Positions 1 to 9,611 are shown, numbered from the stretch's first letter. The stretch: 64,000 nucleotides of DNA from Metabacillus endolithicus (GCF_023078335.1 NZ_CP095550.1:2276001-2340000), one strand, 5' to 3'. The notes: generated from the sequence alone by a model not told the origin. Program-made: numbers and translations.

Positions 1-363
1 GACATCAACGTTCTTGTGAAGCAAAGCAGCAGTGATCAAGAGCACGATAAAATGTTCCGCGAAGTGGACAAAGATCGGGAGCTTAAACGATATTTGCAAG
101 AATATGAGCTTGAGGATGCCCGTTTTATCGCGTCACAAATTCAAGAAGAAATTAAATCTGGTAATCTTTTTAATGCCCTGCTTATTGCTGAGAAAAACGA
201 AGCAGCTGCTGACATTATTAAAAATCGGATTGCGAATGAAGAAAGATTTCGGATGGAAGTTCAGGAACAGGTTAGAACCATGCTGTTAGATCCAACTGTA
301 GATGAGGTTGAAGCAAGAAGACAGTTGACGAAAATGAACCTGTATTTTCCTCTTGAGAGGTAG
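1..363 (+). CDS. Hypothetical protein, 5' end cut by window
   Basis: The frame is open from base 1, so the gene very probably starts upstream; the GTG at 16 has no ribosome binding site in view. The visible 120 or so residues are charged, mostly helical-looking and soluble, with many Glu and Lys and no membrane segment. I do not recognise a family. It ends 26 bp before the next gene, which has its own ribosome binding site, so the two probably share a transcript. Confidence 0.6.
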   Translation, partial: DINVLVKQSSSDQEHDKMFREVDKDRELKRYLQEYELEDARFIASQIQEEIKSGNLFNALLIAEKNEAAADIIKNRIANEERFRMEVQEQVRTMLLDPTVDEVEARRQLTKMNLYFPLER

Positions 364-389
364 AGATTCACAAAAGGAGAGTCATACAA

Positions 390-1175
390 GTGGAATCGAT
401 TATGAATCAAGTATTTTGGCTATGGGTCCCTCTAGCCCTTCTGCCCATATGGCTGCGAATTGGTCTTACTGTTTTTCTAGTCATACTTGTAGCACGGCCA
501 ATCATCATTCGCCTAACACCGAAACTTATTCAATGGACGGCAATTCTTTTAACAAAGGTAGTCGAGCTGCTCTCCTACCCGGTGATGGTAGGATTTCATA
601 GGTATTTGGCAAAACAAAGAGAGAATGGTAGCTATCATATTCCAGTTTGGATTGAAGGTAGTGAAGAGGTTTTTGCTCTGATTATTAAAGGACTAACAAA
701 GGTATCAGATCTTTCAAGAAAACGTAAGAGAAACAGTATTCTAGCCAATCGAATTGTACGAACTGTTGCCATCATGTCAGCCATATTACTGCCGCTCGCA
801 GTTGTGAATAATCCAACAGCATCCTACTCAGAAACCTGGCATCGCTTTGACAACTGGGTCACAACAGAAAAGGTAGAAAAAGAGCTCGGATTTCAATTAA
901 GTGATACACAAAATAAGATTCTTGGTGGGGTAAATCAAGCGACTGCTAAAATAAATCCAATTGAGTTTGTGTTAACAAAGGACTTTAAAGAAGGTGGAAA
1001 TATTCGCTCCACCCCATCACTAAAAGGGAAAATTGTTGGGAATTTCTCAACTGGGGAAGTAGTGACGTACCTCGGTGAAGAGGAGTATGACGAAACTGGA
1101 ATACGATGGTTGAAAGTGGAAACACCAACAGGTAAGATTGGTTGGGTTTCTTCGAGGATTGTGGTAAAAAAGTAG
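390..1175 (+). CDS. Membrane protein with C-terminal bacterial SH3 domain
   Basis: A 261-residue protein starting at GTG with AAAGGAGA about 9 bases upstream. Residues 6-40 form one or two hydrophobic segments after the N-terminus and another lies near residues 125-145. The C-terminal 65 residues have the pattern of a bacterial SH3 (SH3_3) domain: an early NIRSTPS motif, a G-x-VVTYLGE strand and a closing GWVSSRIV. Such domains typically bind cell-wall peptides, so the C-terminus is probably extracytoplasmic. It follows the preceding partial gene closely and is closed by a strong terminator. The exact role is not known. Confidence 0.75.
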   Translation: MESIMNQVFWLWVPLALLPIWLRIGLTVFLVILVARPIIIRLTPKLIQWTAILLTKVVELLSYPVMVGFHRYLAKQRENGSYHIPVWIEGSEEVFALIIKGLTKVSDLSRKRKRNSILANRIVRTVAIMSAILLPLAVVNNPTASYSETWHRFDNWVTTEKVEKELGFQLSDTQNKILGGVNQATAKINPIEFVLTKDFKEGGNIRSTPSLKGKIVGNFSTGEVVTYLGEEEYDETGIRWLKVETPTGKIGWVSSRIVVKK

Positions 1176-1209
1176 GTGGCGCCTTAAAATGGCACCACCT
1201 ACTTTTTTT
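1171..1209. terminator. Bidirectional terminator between convergent genes
   Basis: A 13-bp stem with one G/T mismatch (1171-1183 with 1191-1203) is followed by a T-run on the + strand. It lies between the SH3-domain gene (+) and the symporter genes (-). Confidence 0.85.
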
Positions 1210-1216
1210 GCCCCTT

Positions 1217-1447
1217 TTATTGTCTTTTTTCCAAATAAACCTCCACCCACGGCCGAATTGAAATATAAAGTCCCGCTATGACCAGCCAAGCAAAAGCAAG
1301 ATACGTCCAACCTTTGAAAAACTGTAATGTATAATTGTAGCCAGTCAAAAACATGGTACCTGGGAAAGCAAAGATCAGAATAAACGTTAACCCTAGCGCC
1401 CAGCGCGTGCACATCTTGGCATCTTTCATCAATTGCTTATCTTCCAT
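1217..1447 (-). CDS. Small membrane partner of sodium:solute symporter
   Basis: A 76-residue protein with two predicted membrane helices (about residues 17-37 and 46-66) and a short charged N-terminus. It starts 2 bases after the stop of the upstream symporter gene, so the pair is co-transcribed and probably translationally coupled. Small two-helix proteins often accompany solute:sodium symporter (SSS) transporters as accessory subunits; that role is inferred from position and shape, because I cannot assign the family with certainty. Confidence 0.7.
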   Translation of the reverse strand: MEDKQLMKDAKMCTRWALGLTFILIFAFPGTMFLTGYNYTLQFFKGWTYLAFAWLVIAGLYISIRPWVEVYLEKRQ

Positions 1448-1449
1448 GA

Positions 1450-2994
1450 TTAGATAACCTCTCTTTCTGTTGCAAGCTGAAGTTCCTTCTCTTCTTCATC
1501 AAAGCTTTTGAATTGATCTTTCATTGCTTCAAAATCAAATTCCTGTTTGGAGATTAAAGCATGACCTATTGAGATCACACCACTCACAACAAACACCGTG
1601 ACATTTCCGTACAGCATTGCATGGAGTTGACCTAGCGATTCGACTGTAATTTCTCCGGATAGCATATGAGCAGAAAGTAACCAAACCGTAATACCAGATA
1701 CCATTCCAGCTAAAGCCCCATAAAAACAGCCGTTGTTCGTTGCACGTTTCCAAAGAAGACCAATTGTTAACGGAATAACCGCACCACTTACAAAGATCCC
1801 CATCGCCATATACACAAAGCCTAGACCGATTCCAATATTAAACAGTAAAACCGATAAAATACCCATTGCAAGTCCGAAGCTTAATGTAACAATACGTGAC
1901 ACCTTTAATGTTTTTTCACTACTTGCTGTTGGATTAATCGATTTACGATAAATATCTGTGACAATAATATTTGTAATAGCTGTTAGCTCTGCTGCACCTG
2001 TGGACATAACGGCCATGAACAACATTACTAAAAACAAAATCGAACCTACGCTACCTAGTAATTCCGCTGCCATCAACGGTGCAGATGCATCCGGATCCGT
2101 GATATTTAAGCCAAGTCCCGCTGCCGTTACCCCTAAGAATGTGGCAATCGCAAACGGAATCGAAAACCATGCAACCCCACCGTAAATATATGCTTTTGAT
2201 GCTGCACTATCCTTACTCGCGATCGCTCGTTGCCAATACGACTGATCCACAAATACCGTACCAAAGTTACCAATAATATTAATCATTCCAAACAGAAGTC
2301 CTGGTACTGAAGCCATCGTTAGCATTTGCTGTGATTCTGGTAAAGCGCGTAACCCTTCATAAATTGTTGTTGTACCAAACTTCATATACACAACAGTTGC
2401 AAAAATCGTTAAAATAACAAAAATCATGACCGTATTTAAATAATCTGCAATAAATGATGCTTTTAAGCCGCCAATCATCGTATAGATTGTAAATGTAAGT
2501 GGAATGAGAAGTGCCGCCACATAAACATTCATTCCCGTTAATGAATTTAGAGCAATTGCGCCGCCTAAAATAACCATCGCTGTTACAATAATATTTGTCA
2601 TAAGAGCAAAAAACATCATTAGCTTATGATTTTTTTGATCAAATCGTTTTCCGATAAACTCTAAAAACGTATGTGCCTTTGGCGCCTTTCGTTTTAAATG
2701 AATCGCAACAATGGCAAACAACAATACTTGAATACAAGCTCCTGCCGCATACCAATACGGCCCGCTAATACCATATTGAAAACCTGTTGATGAAGACATC
2801 ATTAATGTTGCTGCCCATGTCCAAGCTGCAATAATCGATGCACTAGCTAACCGGGTTCCCACACTTCGCCCAGCCGTACTAAATTCCTCAGCAGTCATCT
2901 TTGTCTTCGAACGACGCTGCATAATGATTGTCAAACCAGTAAAAAACACACCAAAAATAAGTAAAATCATATATCCCGTTGTTGACGTTAACAT
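1450..2994 (-). CDS. Sodium:solute symporter, urea-transporter-like
   Basis: A 514-residue SSS-family transporter with about 13 hydrophobic segments. The FVDQSYWQRAIASK stretch and the TWAATLMMSSS segment near the N-terminus resemble DUR3-type urea symporters, but substrate cannot be read from sequence alone. The frame is open to 3009, but the ATG at 2994 is preceded by GGGAGGT at correct spacing, whereas the upstream ATG has none, so I start at 2994. The small membrane gene follows immediately. The soluble C-terminal tail is rich in Glu and Lys. Confidence 0.85.
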   Translation of the reverse strand: MLTSTTGYMILLIFGVFFTGLTIIMQRRSKTKMTAEEFSTAGRSVGTRLASASIIAAWTWAATLMMSSSTGFQYGISGPYWYAAGACIQVLLFAIVAIHLKRKAPKAHTFLEFIGKRFDQKNHKLMMFFALMTNIIVTAMVILGGAIALNSLTGMNVYVAALLIPLTFTIYTMIGGLKASFIADYLNTVMIFVILTIFATVVYMKFGTTTIYEGLRALPESQQMLTMASVPGLLFGMINIIGNFGTVFVDQSYWQRAIASKDSAASKAYIYGGVAWFSIPFAIATFLGVTAAGLGLNITDPDASAPLMAAELLGSVGSILFLVMLFMAVMSTGAAELTAITNIIVTDIYRKSINPTASSEKTLKVSRIVTLSFGLAMGILSVLLFNIGIGLGFVYMAMGIFVSGAVIPLTIGLLWKRATNNGCFYGALAGMVSGITVWLLSAHMLSGEITVESLGQLHAMLYGNVTVFVVSGVISIGHALISKQEFDFEAMKDQFKSFDEEEKELQLATEREVI

Positions 2995-3349
2995 GAACCT
3001 ACCTCCCATTTTTAAAAGCTAACAAAACACTTACTTCCAAATAAATTAAATGTGATTAAATCTAACATGACTAAGTATAGTGAATTTTCTAACTATTAAT
3101 CAAACGACTTGTTAGGTTTTCTGACATTGTAATTTTATGGGTGGTTTCTTTAGAGTTTAAAAATAGAAGCATAACTAGTTGTTTCAACAAGGGAACCTTT
3201 TACTTTCATGATTTAGTGCTGAAATTTCATATGAATCAACATCCAGAATTACATTTTTTTATTTTTTTGTAAAACACACGCTACTATTTCTCTAATTTTC
3301 TATATATAGTCTACGAAAACAATATTTGAGAGAAGGGAAAGTGGTTAAA
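2995..3349. other. Divergent intergenic region
   Basis: About 350 bp of very AT-rich sequence between the symporter (-) and the next gene (+). It must contain both promoters. I see no convincing operator, repeat or RNA element in it. Confidence 0.5.
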
Positions 3350-3798
3350 ATGAAAACAGGACAAATGTTAAATACCTATTTTTGGAAGAGTGCATCTTTA
3401 ATGAACAGAGAGGATAAGCTTTTTTACTTATATCTTCTGACGAATTCATGTACAAATCATATTGGAATCTATCAGATTACAAAAAAGCAAATTGCCTTTG
3501 AATTAGATTACTCGCTTGATACTGTTACTCTGTTAATGGACAGATTCACCGAGCAGTACAATTTGATTCATTATAATTCTACAACTCTAGAGCTCGCTAT
3601 CAAAAAGTGGGGGGAAATTTACTCATTGAGCCTATTAAAGGAAAAAGAAATATGGACTATTTATTTTCAGAACTGAATAATGTCGAGGATCCATCTCTCA
3701 TTTCATATGTCTCAGAATCGATTGCTCAACCAGAAATTCGGAGCCTCTATGAGTCTTTTTTTGAGTCTGGAAGATTGTCTTCCAGCTTAGAGGAGTAA
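3350..3798 (+). pseudogene. Replisome-organiser-like protein, frameshifted at a G-run
   Basis: The ATG at 3350 follows AGAAGGGAAAG. Residues 1-85 or so resemble the N-terminal winged-helix-like part of phage/plasmid replication organisers: an early FWKS, then KLFYLYLLTN and GIYQITKKQIAFEL. The frame ends at 3676. A second frame from about 3607 continues naturally with a segment containing LFSELNNVEDPSLISYV and runs to 3798. One extra G in the six-G run at 3609-3614 would join them into a protein of about 149 residues. Whether this is a real mutation, a slippage site or a sequencing error cannot be decided here. A terminator follows at 3909. Confidence 0.6.
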
Positions 3799-4150
3799 TT
3801 ACTTTCTTGATGATCATGGGATTTTATTAGGACCGCTACCTGAAAAGAGTTAATGAAGTAACCTCTGCTATTAGATTAGTTATTGCCCATATATCGATAA
3901 TGTCGAAGACCACTCTTAAAAGCAAAGGGTGGTTTTCTTGTTATCTAGTATTCGGGCAAATTCCGGATAGGTCTTAAAATCTAAAAAAGGATCATATTTG
4001 TAAAACCCCCTGCCAATACATCTTCAACATGATCTATATACCCTAGGCAATATACGCCATAACAGAGCAAAATCTCCGCTTATCTGCTTCATATGCCAAT
4101 TACCCACTAGAGTCATAGCTTGATATTCTCAACTTACCGCGGAATACAAA
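3799..4150. other. Intergenic region with one terminator
   Basis: About 350 bp. It contains the imperfect terminator at 3909-3938; the rest shows no gene, repeat or RNA that I can support. Confidence 0.5.
3909..3938 (+). terminator. Terminator after the frameshifted gene
   Basis: ACCACTCTT and AAGGGTGGT form a 9-bp stem with one G/T pair, followed by TTTTC. Confidence 0.6.
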
Positions 4151-4179
4151 TAAGAATGCATTCTTAAGAAGGATTCTTA
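4151..4179 (+). promoter_or_regulatory. Nested dyads overlapping the ribosome binding site
   Basis: A perfect 16-bp palindrome TAAGAATGCATTCTTA (4151-4166) shares its last TTCTTA/TAAGAA with TTCTTAAGAA (4161-4170) and with a second dyad, TAAGAA-gga-TTCTTA (4165-4179). The Shine-Dalgarno AAGAAGGA lies inside the second dyad, directly before the ATG at 4181. Two alternative hairpins, or a cooperative operator, are possible. Confidence 0.6.
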
Positions 4180-4180
4180 C

Positions 4181-4684
4181 ATGTGCAGTGAATTGGAATA
4201 TGAGGAAGTGCATCAGCAATTCGAGCCAATGATTTATCATGCTATGAAAAGGTTGTCCATTTACAATAATAAAGAGGATTATTATCAGATAGGATGTATA
4301 GCATTATGGGAGGCCTTCCTTCGATTTAATAAAGAAAAAGGGGAATTTAAGTCTTATGCTTATTCTTATATTCTTGGCCATATGAAAATGGCTCTTTCCA
4401 AGGATAAAATGCAGTTTGAAAGAGACAATCAAGTTAAGGCGTTCTGGGATATAGATGAAGTTAGTAATGATCGAGCTTCAGATGTTTACTGGGAGGCTCT
4501 GATTGAAAAGCTTTCCTCCCACCTTACAGAAAATCAAATGAAATGGGTCAATAGTTACTGTCTTTATGGGTATACACCAACTGAAATTGCTGAGGAAGAA
4601 GGAGTATCAATTTCAGCCGTGAAGGCTTGGCGAAGGAATGCGCTAGATAACCTAAAAAAGCATTTTTCAAAGGATATTTTTTAA
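4181..4684 (+). CDS. Sigma-70 family RNA polymerase sigma factor-like protein
   Basis: A 167-residue protein. Residues 8-75 carry a region-2-like block with the pattern YQIGCIALWEAFLRFN followed by FKSYAYSYI, typical of core-binding and -10 recognition segments. The C-terminus (about 112-160) has a region-4 helix-turn-helix with GYTPTEIAEEEGVSISAVK then W-R-R-N-A-L. The size fits ECF-like or SigO/SigH-type minor factors; the exact subgroup and any anti-sigma factor are not visible. The ribosome binding site lies inside the nested dyads immediately upstream, suggesting autoregulation. A strong terminator follows. Confidence 0.8.
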   Translation: MCSELEYEEVHQQFEPMIYHAMKRLSIYNNKEDYYQIGCIALWEAFLRFNKEKGEFKSYAYSYILGHMKMALSKDKMQFERDNQVKAFWDIDEVSNDRASDVYWEALIEKLSSHLTENQMKWVNSYCLYGYTPTEIAEEEGVSISAVKAWRRNALDNLKKHFSKDIF

Positions 4685-4710
4685 TATAAATCGATCTTGT
4701 TCTCAACAAA

Positions 4711-4748
4711 AAACTAGGGACAAATGAAAGATGTCCCTAGTTCTTATT
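4711..4748 (+). terminator. Terminator
   Basis: AACTAGGGACA (4712-4722) pairs perfectly with TGTCCCTAGTT (4732-4742), followed by a T-rich stretch. Confidence 0.8.
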
Positions 4749-4814
4749 AAAGTTCTTTTAGCATTTATTTTTATACGCTCTACACCTTTACTATCTCTTT
4801 ATATATTCGTAATT

Positions 4815-6260
4815 CTACCTACTTCCATAAACAACCTTCCTCAACACTGTACTCTCTCCACCAACTAACAGAATGTCCTTCCCTTTATCCCGATCATAAG
4901 CCGTAAAACTAACTACTTTTTCTCCCGAGTTGATAAATAATTCAATAGAATGTAAGTCAATATAGATAGATAGCGTGAGATCTTCATCGTTGTTTGTCGA
5001 TAGTTCCTCCAAATTGATGTTGTTACCTTCATCACCATAATCTGATGATAGGAGCAAAACATTCTTTTCAACATCTATTTTGATATTTGTTGACTTTTCT
5101 TCGGCCTTATTGAGCTTAATTATGAGTTCTCCACTTGTTTTAGGCACAACGACTTCCAAAAAGCCTGTTGTTTTCCCTTCGATGAGTATTTCTTCTTCTC
5201 CCAAATGCACATTCTCACCAATAACAGAAGGAGAAAAGTAGTTCTGTGTATCAATAAACGGCTGTTGAACAAGCTGTCCGTTGATCACGTTTAATTTCCT
5301 CGGTAATGACATCATTCCATTAAATCCATATTCTTTTGGTGGATTTTCTTGGTTCCAGCGATGCATCCATCCAATTAACAACCGTTCTCCATCCTTACCC
5401 TCTGTTGATTGAGGCGCATAAAAGGTTTGCCCATAATCTAGTAAGCCCTTGTGTTCCGGAGTGAAAATCCCTTTCTCAAAATCCATCTCCCCAATCACAT
5501 AAGCGGTTGTATTTTGTACATCCTTTGCAAACTGGGGATCACATGGCATTTCAGAGAATAAAAGAACATCCTTTCCATCGACACTAAACAAATCTGGGCA
5601 TTCTAATAATTTGTTTTCTTCAAAGGATGATTGAAAGATGGATGAATGAAAGGTCCATTGAACTAAATCTAGTGATTTAAACATAATAATTTCGCCGCGC
5701 CTTTGAGTATTTCGAACAGATAATACACAATAATAGACACCATTCACTTCCATAACCTTTGGATCTCTAAAGTCACAAATTAAATAGTCTTCTGGTAACT
5801 GCTTTTCACCGATCACAGGGTTTAACTTATGTTTTTCAAAAGTAATTCCATCTTCAGATATCGCAATACACTGGCGTTCTGAAATCTCTGATTCTACTTT
5901 ATCAAAGCCTAAGTTCGGATCAACATGACCCGTGTACATGACATATAGCTTTCCATCCTTTTCAATCGCACTTCCTGAGAAACAACCATTAGCATCATAG
6001 GCTTTGTCATTCGCCATCGCCACAGGGAGGTATTCCCAGTCAATGAAATTCTCGGTTACAGCATGCCCCCAATGCATATCACTCCAGACAATATCGTAAG
6101 GGTTATATTGGTAAAACAAATGGTATTTTCCTTGATAAAAAGTAAAGCCATTCGGGTCGTTCATCCATCCAATTTCAGGTGAAAAATGATAAATTGGACG
6201 GTTATTTACGTTGTTTTTGTTTTGTTGGATATAGTCATTTGCTTTTTGTAATTTATTCAT
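4815..6260 (-). CDS. Sucrose-6-phosphate hydrolase / beta-fructofuranosidase (GH32)
   Basis: A 481-residue glycoside hydrolase of family 32. It hydrolyses beta-fructosides such as sucrose or short fructans in the cytoplasm, having no signal peptide. The three catalytic signatures are intact: WMNDPNG at residues 32-38 (nucleophile Asp35), RDP at 165-167 and ECP at 220-222 (acid/base Glu220). The N-terminal five-blade propeller is followed by a beta-sandwich C-terminal domain. The ATG is preceded by GCGAGGTG. It is the last gene of the ABC sugar operon, 12 bp after the permease. Uptake by an ABC system rather than a PTS suggests unphosphorylated sucrose or fructo-oligosaccharides as substrate, an inference from context. 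Confidence 0.93.
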   Translation of the reverse strand: MNKLQKANDYIQQNKNNVNNRPIYHFSPEIGWMNDPNGFTFYQGKYHLFYQYNPYDIVWSDMHWGHAVTENFIDWEYLPVAMANDKAYDANGCFSGSAIEKDGKLYVMYTGHVDPNLGFDKVESEISERQCIAISEDGITFEKHKLNPVIGEKQLPEDYLICDFRDPKVMEVNGVYYCVLSVRNTQRRGEIIMFKSLDLVQWTFHSSIFQSSFEENKLLECPDLFSVDGKDVLLFSEMPCDPQFAKDVQNTTAYVIGEMDFEKGIFTPEHKGLLDYGQTFYAPQSTEGKDGERLLIGWMHRWNQENPPKEYGFNGMMSLPRKLNVINGQLVQQPFIDTQNYFSPSVIGENVHLGEEEILIEGKTTGFLEVVVPKTSGELIIKLNKAEEKSTNIKIDVEKNVLLLSSDYGDEGNNINLEELSTNNDEDLTLSIYIDLHSIELFINSGEKVVSFTAYDRDKGKDILLVGGESTVLRKVVYGSR

Positions 6261-6272
6261 TTTGCACCTCGC

Positions 6273-7106
6273 TTATTTAATTCCACTCTGCATCGAGCCT
6301 TCAACAATATATTTTTGGAAAATGATATATAAAATAACAATCGGAATTGTCACAATCGTTAACGCAGCCATGATATGACTTGTGTAAATATTATACGTAT
6401 CACTAAAAATGGCATTTAGTGCTACTTGAATTGGCATTAAGTCCGCATTTGATAGCGCCATAACCGGCCATAAGAAATCATTCCAAGATGCTAAGAAGGT
6501 TAGTATTCCTACTGTTATATACATATTTAAACTAGAAGGAATGACAATCCGGAAAAAACAACCAATCTCACTTAATCCATCAATTTTTCCAGATTCAATC
6601 AACTCACCTGGAAAAGATAAAAAGTGCTGTCTAAAAAGGAAAATATTCATCACATTCACGACAAATGGCAATAAATAGCCTGGAACAGTGTTGATTAATC
6701 CCATTTCATTAACAACTAAAAACAACGGAAGAATGGTTGCCTCTATCGGGACAATCATCAACGCAATAATAAAAATCAAAATCCAATCTTTAAACGGAAA
6801 GACAAATCGTGCTAAAGCATATCCTGCTAAGGAATTAATTGTTAACCCAAACACGACTGTTAAGGACGCGTAAATCAAACTATTTCCAACGTTTTTAAAG
6901 ATATTATAAAATCCTAGTAATTCTGTATAAGATTTTAACGATAAATCAGAAAACCTTGGCAAAATTGCATAGATTGATCCAATATCTCTGTAAATCACTT
7001 CGTCAATTTTAAAAGAAGATAGCACCATCCATAGCAGAGGAATTAAGAATTGCAGGGCAATTAAGGTTGCTAGGATATAAAATAATAGTTTTTTGATGAT
7101 CTTCAT
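6273..7106 (-). CDS. Carbohydrate ABC transporter permease, MalG type
   Basis: A 277-residue inner-membrane permease with six hydrophobic segments. The cytoplasmic EAA loop is seen around residues 175-195 (ESGKIDGLSEIGCFFRIVIP), which contacts the ATPase. It forms a heterodimer with the MalF-type permease encoded just upstream, whose stop overlaps this start by 4 bases. No ATP-binding subunit is encoded in the operon, so a shared MsmX-like ATPase elsewhere is expected, as is usual in Bacillus sugar importers. Confidence 0.92.
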   Translation of the reverse strand: MKIIKKLLFYILATLIALQFLIPLLWMVLSSFKIDEVIYRDIGSIYAILPRFSDLSLKSYTELLGFYNIFKNVGNSLIYASLTVVFGLTINSLAGYALARFVFPFKDWILIFIIALMIVPIEATILPLFLVVNEMGLINTVPGYLLPFVVNVMNIFLFRQHFLSFPGELIESGKIDGLSEIGCFFRIVIPSSLNMYITVGILTFLASWNDFLWPVMALSNADLMPIQVALNAIFSDTYNIYTSHIMAALTIVTIPIVILYIIFQKYIVEGSMQSGIK

Positions 7107-8040
7107 GCTGCCCGCTCCTCTCTAAATAATTTTTTAATCACCATCGAAACAAACACTAGGAAAATTGTAAACACAAGAGTCACAGCACTGGCATATCCGA
7201 TGTTTCGATGTCTAAATCCATATTCATAGATATATTGAAGAATAGTCATTGTTGAATAATCTGGTCCACCACCGGTCATGACCATCGGTTGGACAATTAG
7301 CTTGAAGGCTTGAATCGTTGTTGTTATGACTAAAAACATTAATATGGGTTTTAATGAAGGAATGGTAATATATAAAAACTTCTGAAACGCATTTGCCCCA
7401 TCAATGTCAGCTGCTTCATATAAGCTTCCATCAATATTTTTTAATCCAGCTAAGAAGATCATCATTTGATATCCACAACCTGACCATGCTGAAATCACCA
7501 CAATGGTATACATCGCTTGATCTGCACTTGATAAAAAGGCTGCTTTGGAATTCCTATATTCACCAATATTTCATTGATTAATCCAGAGGTTGGGTTTAAC
7601 AAAACCGTCCAAAGAATGGAAATAACAACGAGGGATAACACAGCTGGTGAAAAGTACGCTGTTCGAAAAAAGCCTACACCCTTCACTTTTTTATTAATGA
7701 TTAATGCTAGGCCAAGTGCCATAGCAAGCTGAAGTGGAACCACACCCACAACGAATTTAATGGTGTTTAAAAAGCTTTGTATCAACACTTCATCTGTTAG
7801 CATTCTTTTGAAGTTTTCCAAGCCAATAAATTGCTTATCATTCGGCTTTAATAAATAGTAATCTGTAAATCCATACGTAAAAGCTAGAAAGATAGGTAAA
7901 ACAATAAATAAAATGGCAAGTATCATTGCAGGAGTTAGAAAACCAAACGCTGAAACCACTTCACCTTTTTTATAATGCTCACTATTTCGGTAATGCTCTG
8001 TTGTATTTCTGATCTTCACGAAATTTTTCACTGTTTTCAT
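7103..8040 (-). pseudogene. Carbohydrate ABC permease, MalF type, frameshifted
   Basis: The ATG at 8040 is preceded by AAGGGTG. The first frame encodes the N-terminal membrane part and ends at 7495. The second frame (stop at 7103) continues with the EAA loop (SLYEAADIDGANAFQKF) and the last helices. Inserting one base in the A-run at 7533-7537 (five T on the coding strand) joins ..IPKQPF to LSSADQAMYT, giving a protein of about 312 residues, normal for the family. All other genes of the operon are intact, which argues for sequencing error or a very recent mutation. Confidence 0.85.
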
Positions 8041-8130
8041 CACATCACACCCTTTTTTCGCTCGGTCCTTTACCAAGGTCTTTATGGTATGGAAGAGGCG
8101 AGGTCAGCACCTCACCTCATTTCCAGCTAG

Positions 8131-9513
8131 TTATTTTTTATATTTCTCAAACTCTATATCAATCTTTTTCACTGCTTCATCTAAGTATTCTTTAATTGTT
8201 GCTGGGTCTGTTGTTTTATTTTGGCCGATTTTTAAAATCACATCTTTCGCAAATGTTTCAGATAAGTATGGATATCCTGGTGAAACAGGACGAGATTTAT
8301 TTGTGTTTTCAACTTGATATTTCAACACCGACCAAGCTTCATTATGATAAGGATTGTCAGTATTCGTATCAATGACATCAATAGAATTTACACGAGTAGG
8401 GATCGATCCATTTGCGTGATAATATTCCTCTGATGCTTCATCATTGTTTAGCCATTCCATCACTTCAACAACCTGCTTAATACGTTCTTCATCTTCCTCT
8501 TGCCCGTTTCTCACAAATGCCCAGCTTCCTGATGGAGTGTATAAGCCATCATAGTCATCATTCATCTTAGGATAACGAACTGTTTTGAATTTTAGATTAG
8601 GATAGTTACTTGTTAATTCACTAACATACCAGAAACCACTTACAGATAAAGCTGTTTTTCCAGAATGAAAGGCTTTTTCTGATTCAGATGCACTTGCAAG
8701 CTGTGGTTCCTCAAATAACTTGGCAAATTTCGTTAAAGCTTCAACACTTTTCTCACTGTTTAAAACACCATCGACTGTCACACCGTCTTCATCAACAATG
8801 TTTGTATCGTTGCCCCAAAGCACTGGTGTAAAGTAATACGTTCCTGTTTCATATGCACCTGCTGTAATATCTGGCAATAACAAGCTTACTGCACTTTCAT
8901 AATCTTTAAAGGCAGGATCATCTGAACTTTTTGCAAAATCATCTACCTTTCTAGCAAGTTCCGTGAATTGGTCCCATGTCCAATCCTCATCAGCTGCAGG
9001 TACTAATTCTTTTATATCTTCAGGCAATGCATTCATCATATCTTCGTTATACATAATCGCTACCCCTGAATCTGAATAACCCATTCCGTAAAACTTTCCG
9101 TCAACTGTACCTTGAGCAATGATGGATTCAGTAAATCCTTCTTTAAATCCTTCGCTCATATATTCGTCTAATTCACCAAGAAGTCCAGAATCTACGTACG
9201 CAGCGATATCAGGACCATCTAATGTAAAAATATCCGGCATATCATTCGCTGTAATGGCTGCATTCAGCTTATCAATATAACCAGATCCTGCTCCTGCACG
9301 TGTAATGTTTTGAATTTCAACTTGAGGCTTGTCAGGATGCTCCTCGTTATACTGTTTTACTCGTTCAGCAAACATTTTTCCCTCAGGATGATCAGCAGCA
9401 GCCTGTGTCCAAATCACAATCTTCTCATCACTACCACCTGTTTCACTTGAACTACACGCAACTAACGAAAAAGATAAAACCAACATTGAAACATACAAAA
9501 ATAGCTTTTTCAT
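8131..9513 (-). CDS. Sugar ABC transporter substrate-binding lipoprotein
   Basis: A 460-residue family 1 extracellular solute-binding protein. The start at 9513 follows GGGGGGT; the frame continues upstream without a ribosome binding site. Residues 1-20 form a lipoprotein signal peptide with lipobox LVAC-S, so the mature protein is anchored to the membrane by a diacylglyceryl Cys. The mature chain begins with a Ser/Gly-rich linker and then the KIVIWTQ strand typical of the fold. It is the first gene of the operon, directly behind the operator and promoter at 9545-9625, and delivers sugar to the two downstream permeases. Confidence 0.92.
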   Translation of the reverse strand: MKKLFLYVSMLVLSFSLVACSSSETGGSDEKIVIWTQAAADHPEGKMFAERVKQYNEEHPDKPQVEIQNITRAGAGSGYIDKLNAAITANDMPDIFTLDGPDIAAYVDSGLLGELDEYMSEGFKEGFTESIIAQGTVDGKFYGMGYSDSGVAIMYNEDMMNALPEDIKELVPAADEDWTWDQFTELARKVDDFAKSSDDPAFKDYESAVSLLLPDITAGAYETGTYYFTPVLWGNDTNIVDEDGVTVDGVLNSEKSVEALTKFAKLFEEPQLASASESEKAFHSGKTALSVSGFWYVSELTSNYPNLKFKTVRYPKMNDDYDGLYTPSGSWAFVRNGQEEDEERIKQVVEVMEWLNNDEASEEYYHANGSIPTRVNSIDVIDTNTDNPYHNEAWSVLKYQVENTNKSRPVSPGYPYLSETFAKDVILKIGQNKTTDPATIKEYLDEAVKKIDIEFEKYKK

Positions 9514-9544
9514 ACTTTCATAGACCCCCCAGTCTGAATAATTG

Positions 9545-9560
9545 GTGAAAACGTATTCAC
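9545..9560. promoter_or_regulatory. LacI-type operator for the sugar operon
   Basis: GTGAAAACGTATTCAC is a near-perfect dyad around a central CG, as usual for LacI-family sites. It lies between the putative -10 and the start codon of the binding-protein gene. A similar dyad stands before the divergent regulator gene. Confidence 0.7.
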
Positions 9561-9574
9561 GTTTCCTGGTTTTC

Positions 9575-9603
9575 ATGTTACGCTAGGTGTATATAAAAGT
9601 CAA
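9575..9603 (-). promoter_or_regulatory. Sigma-A-like promoter of the sugar operon
   Basis: On the minus strand TTGACT (9603-9598), a 17-base spacer and TAACAT (9580-9575). The operator at 9545-9560 lies just downstream of the -10 box, a position where a repressor would block initiation or escape. Confidence 0.55.
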
Positions 9604-9611
9604 TACGTAAT

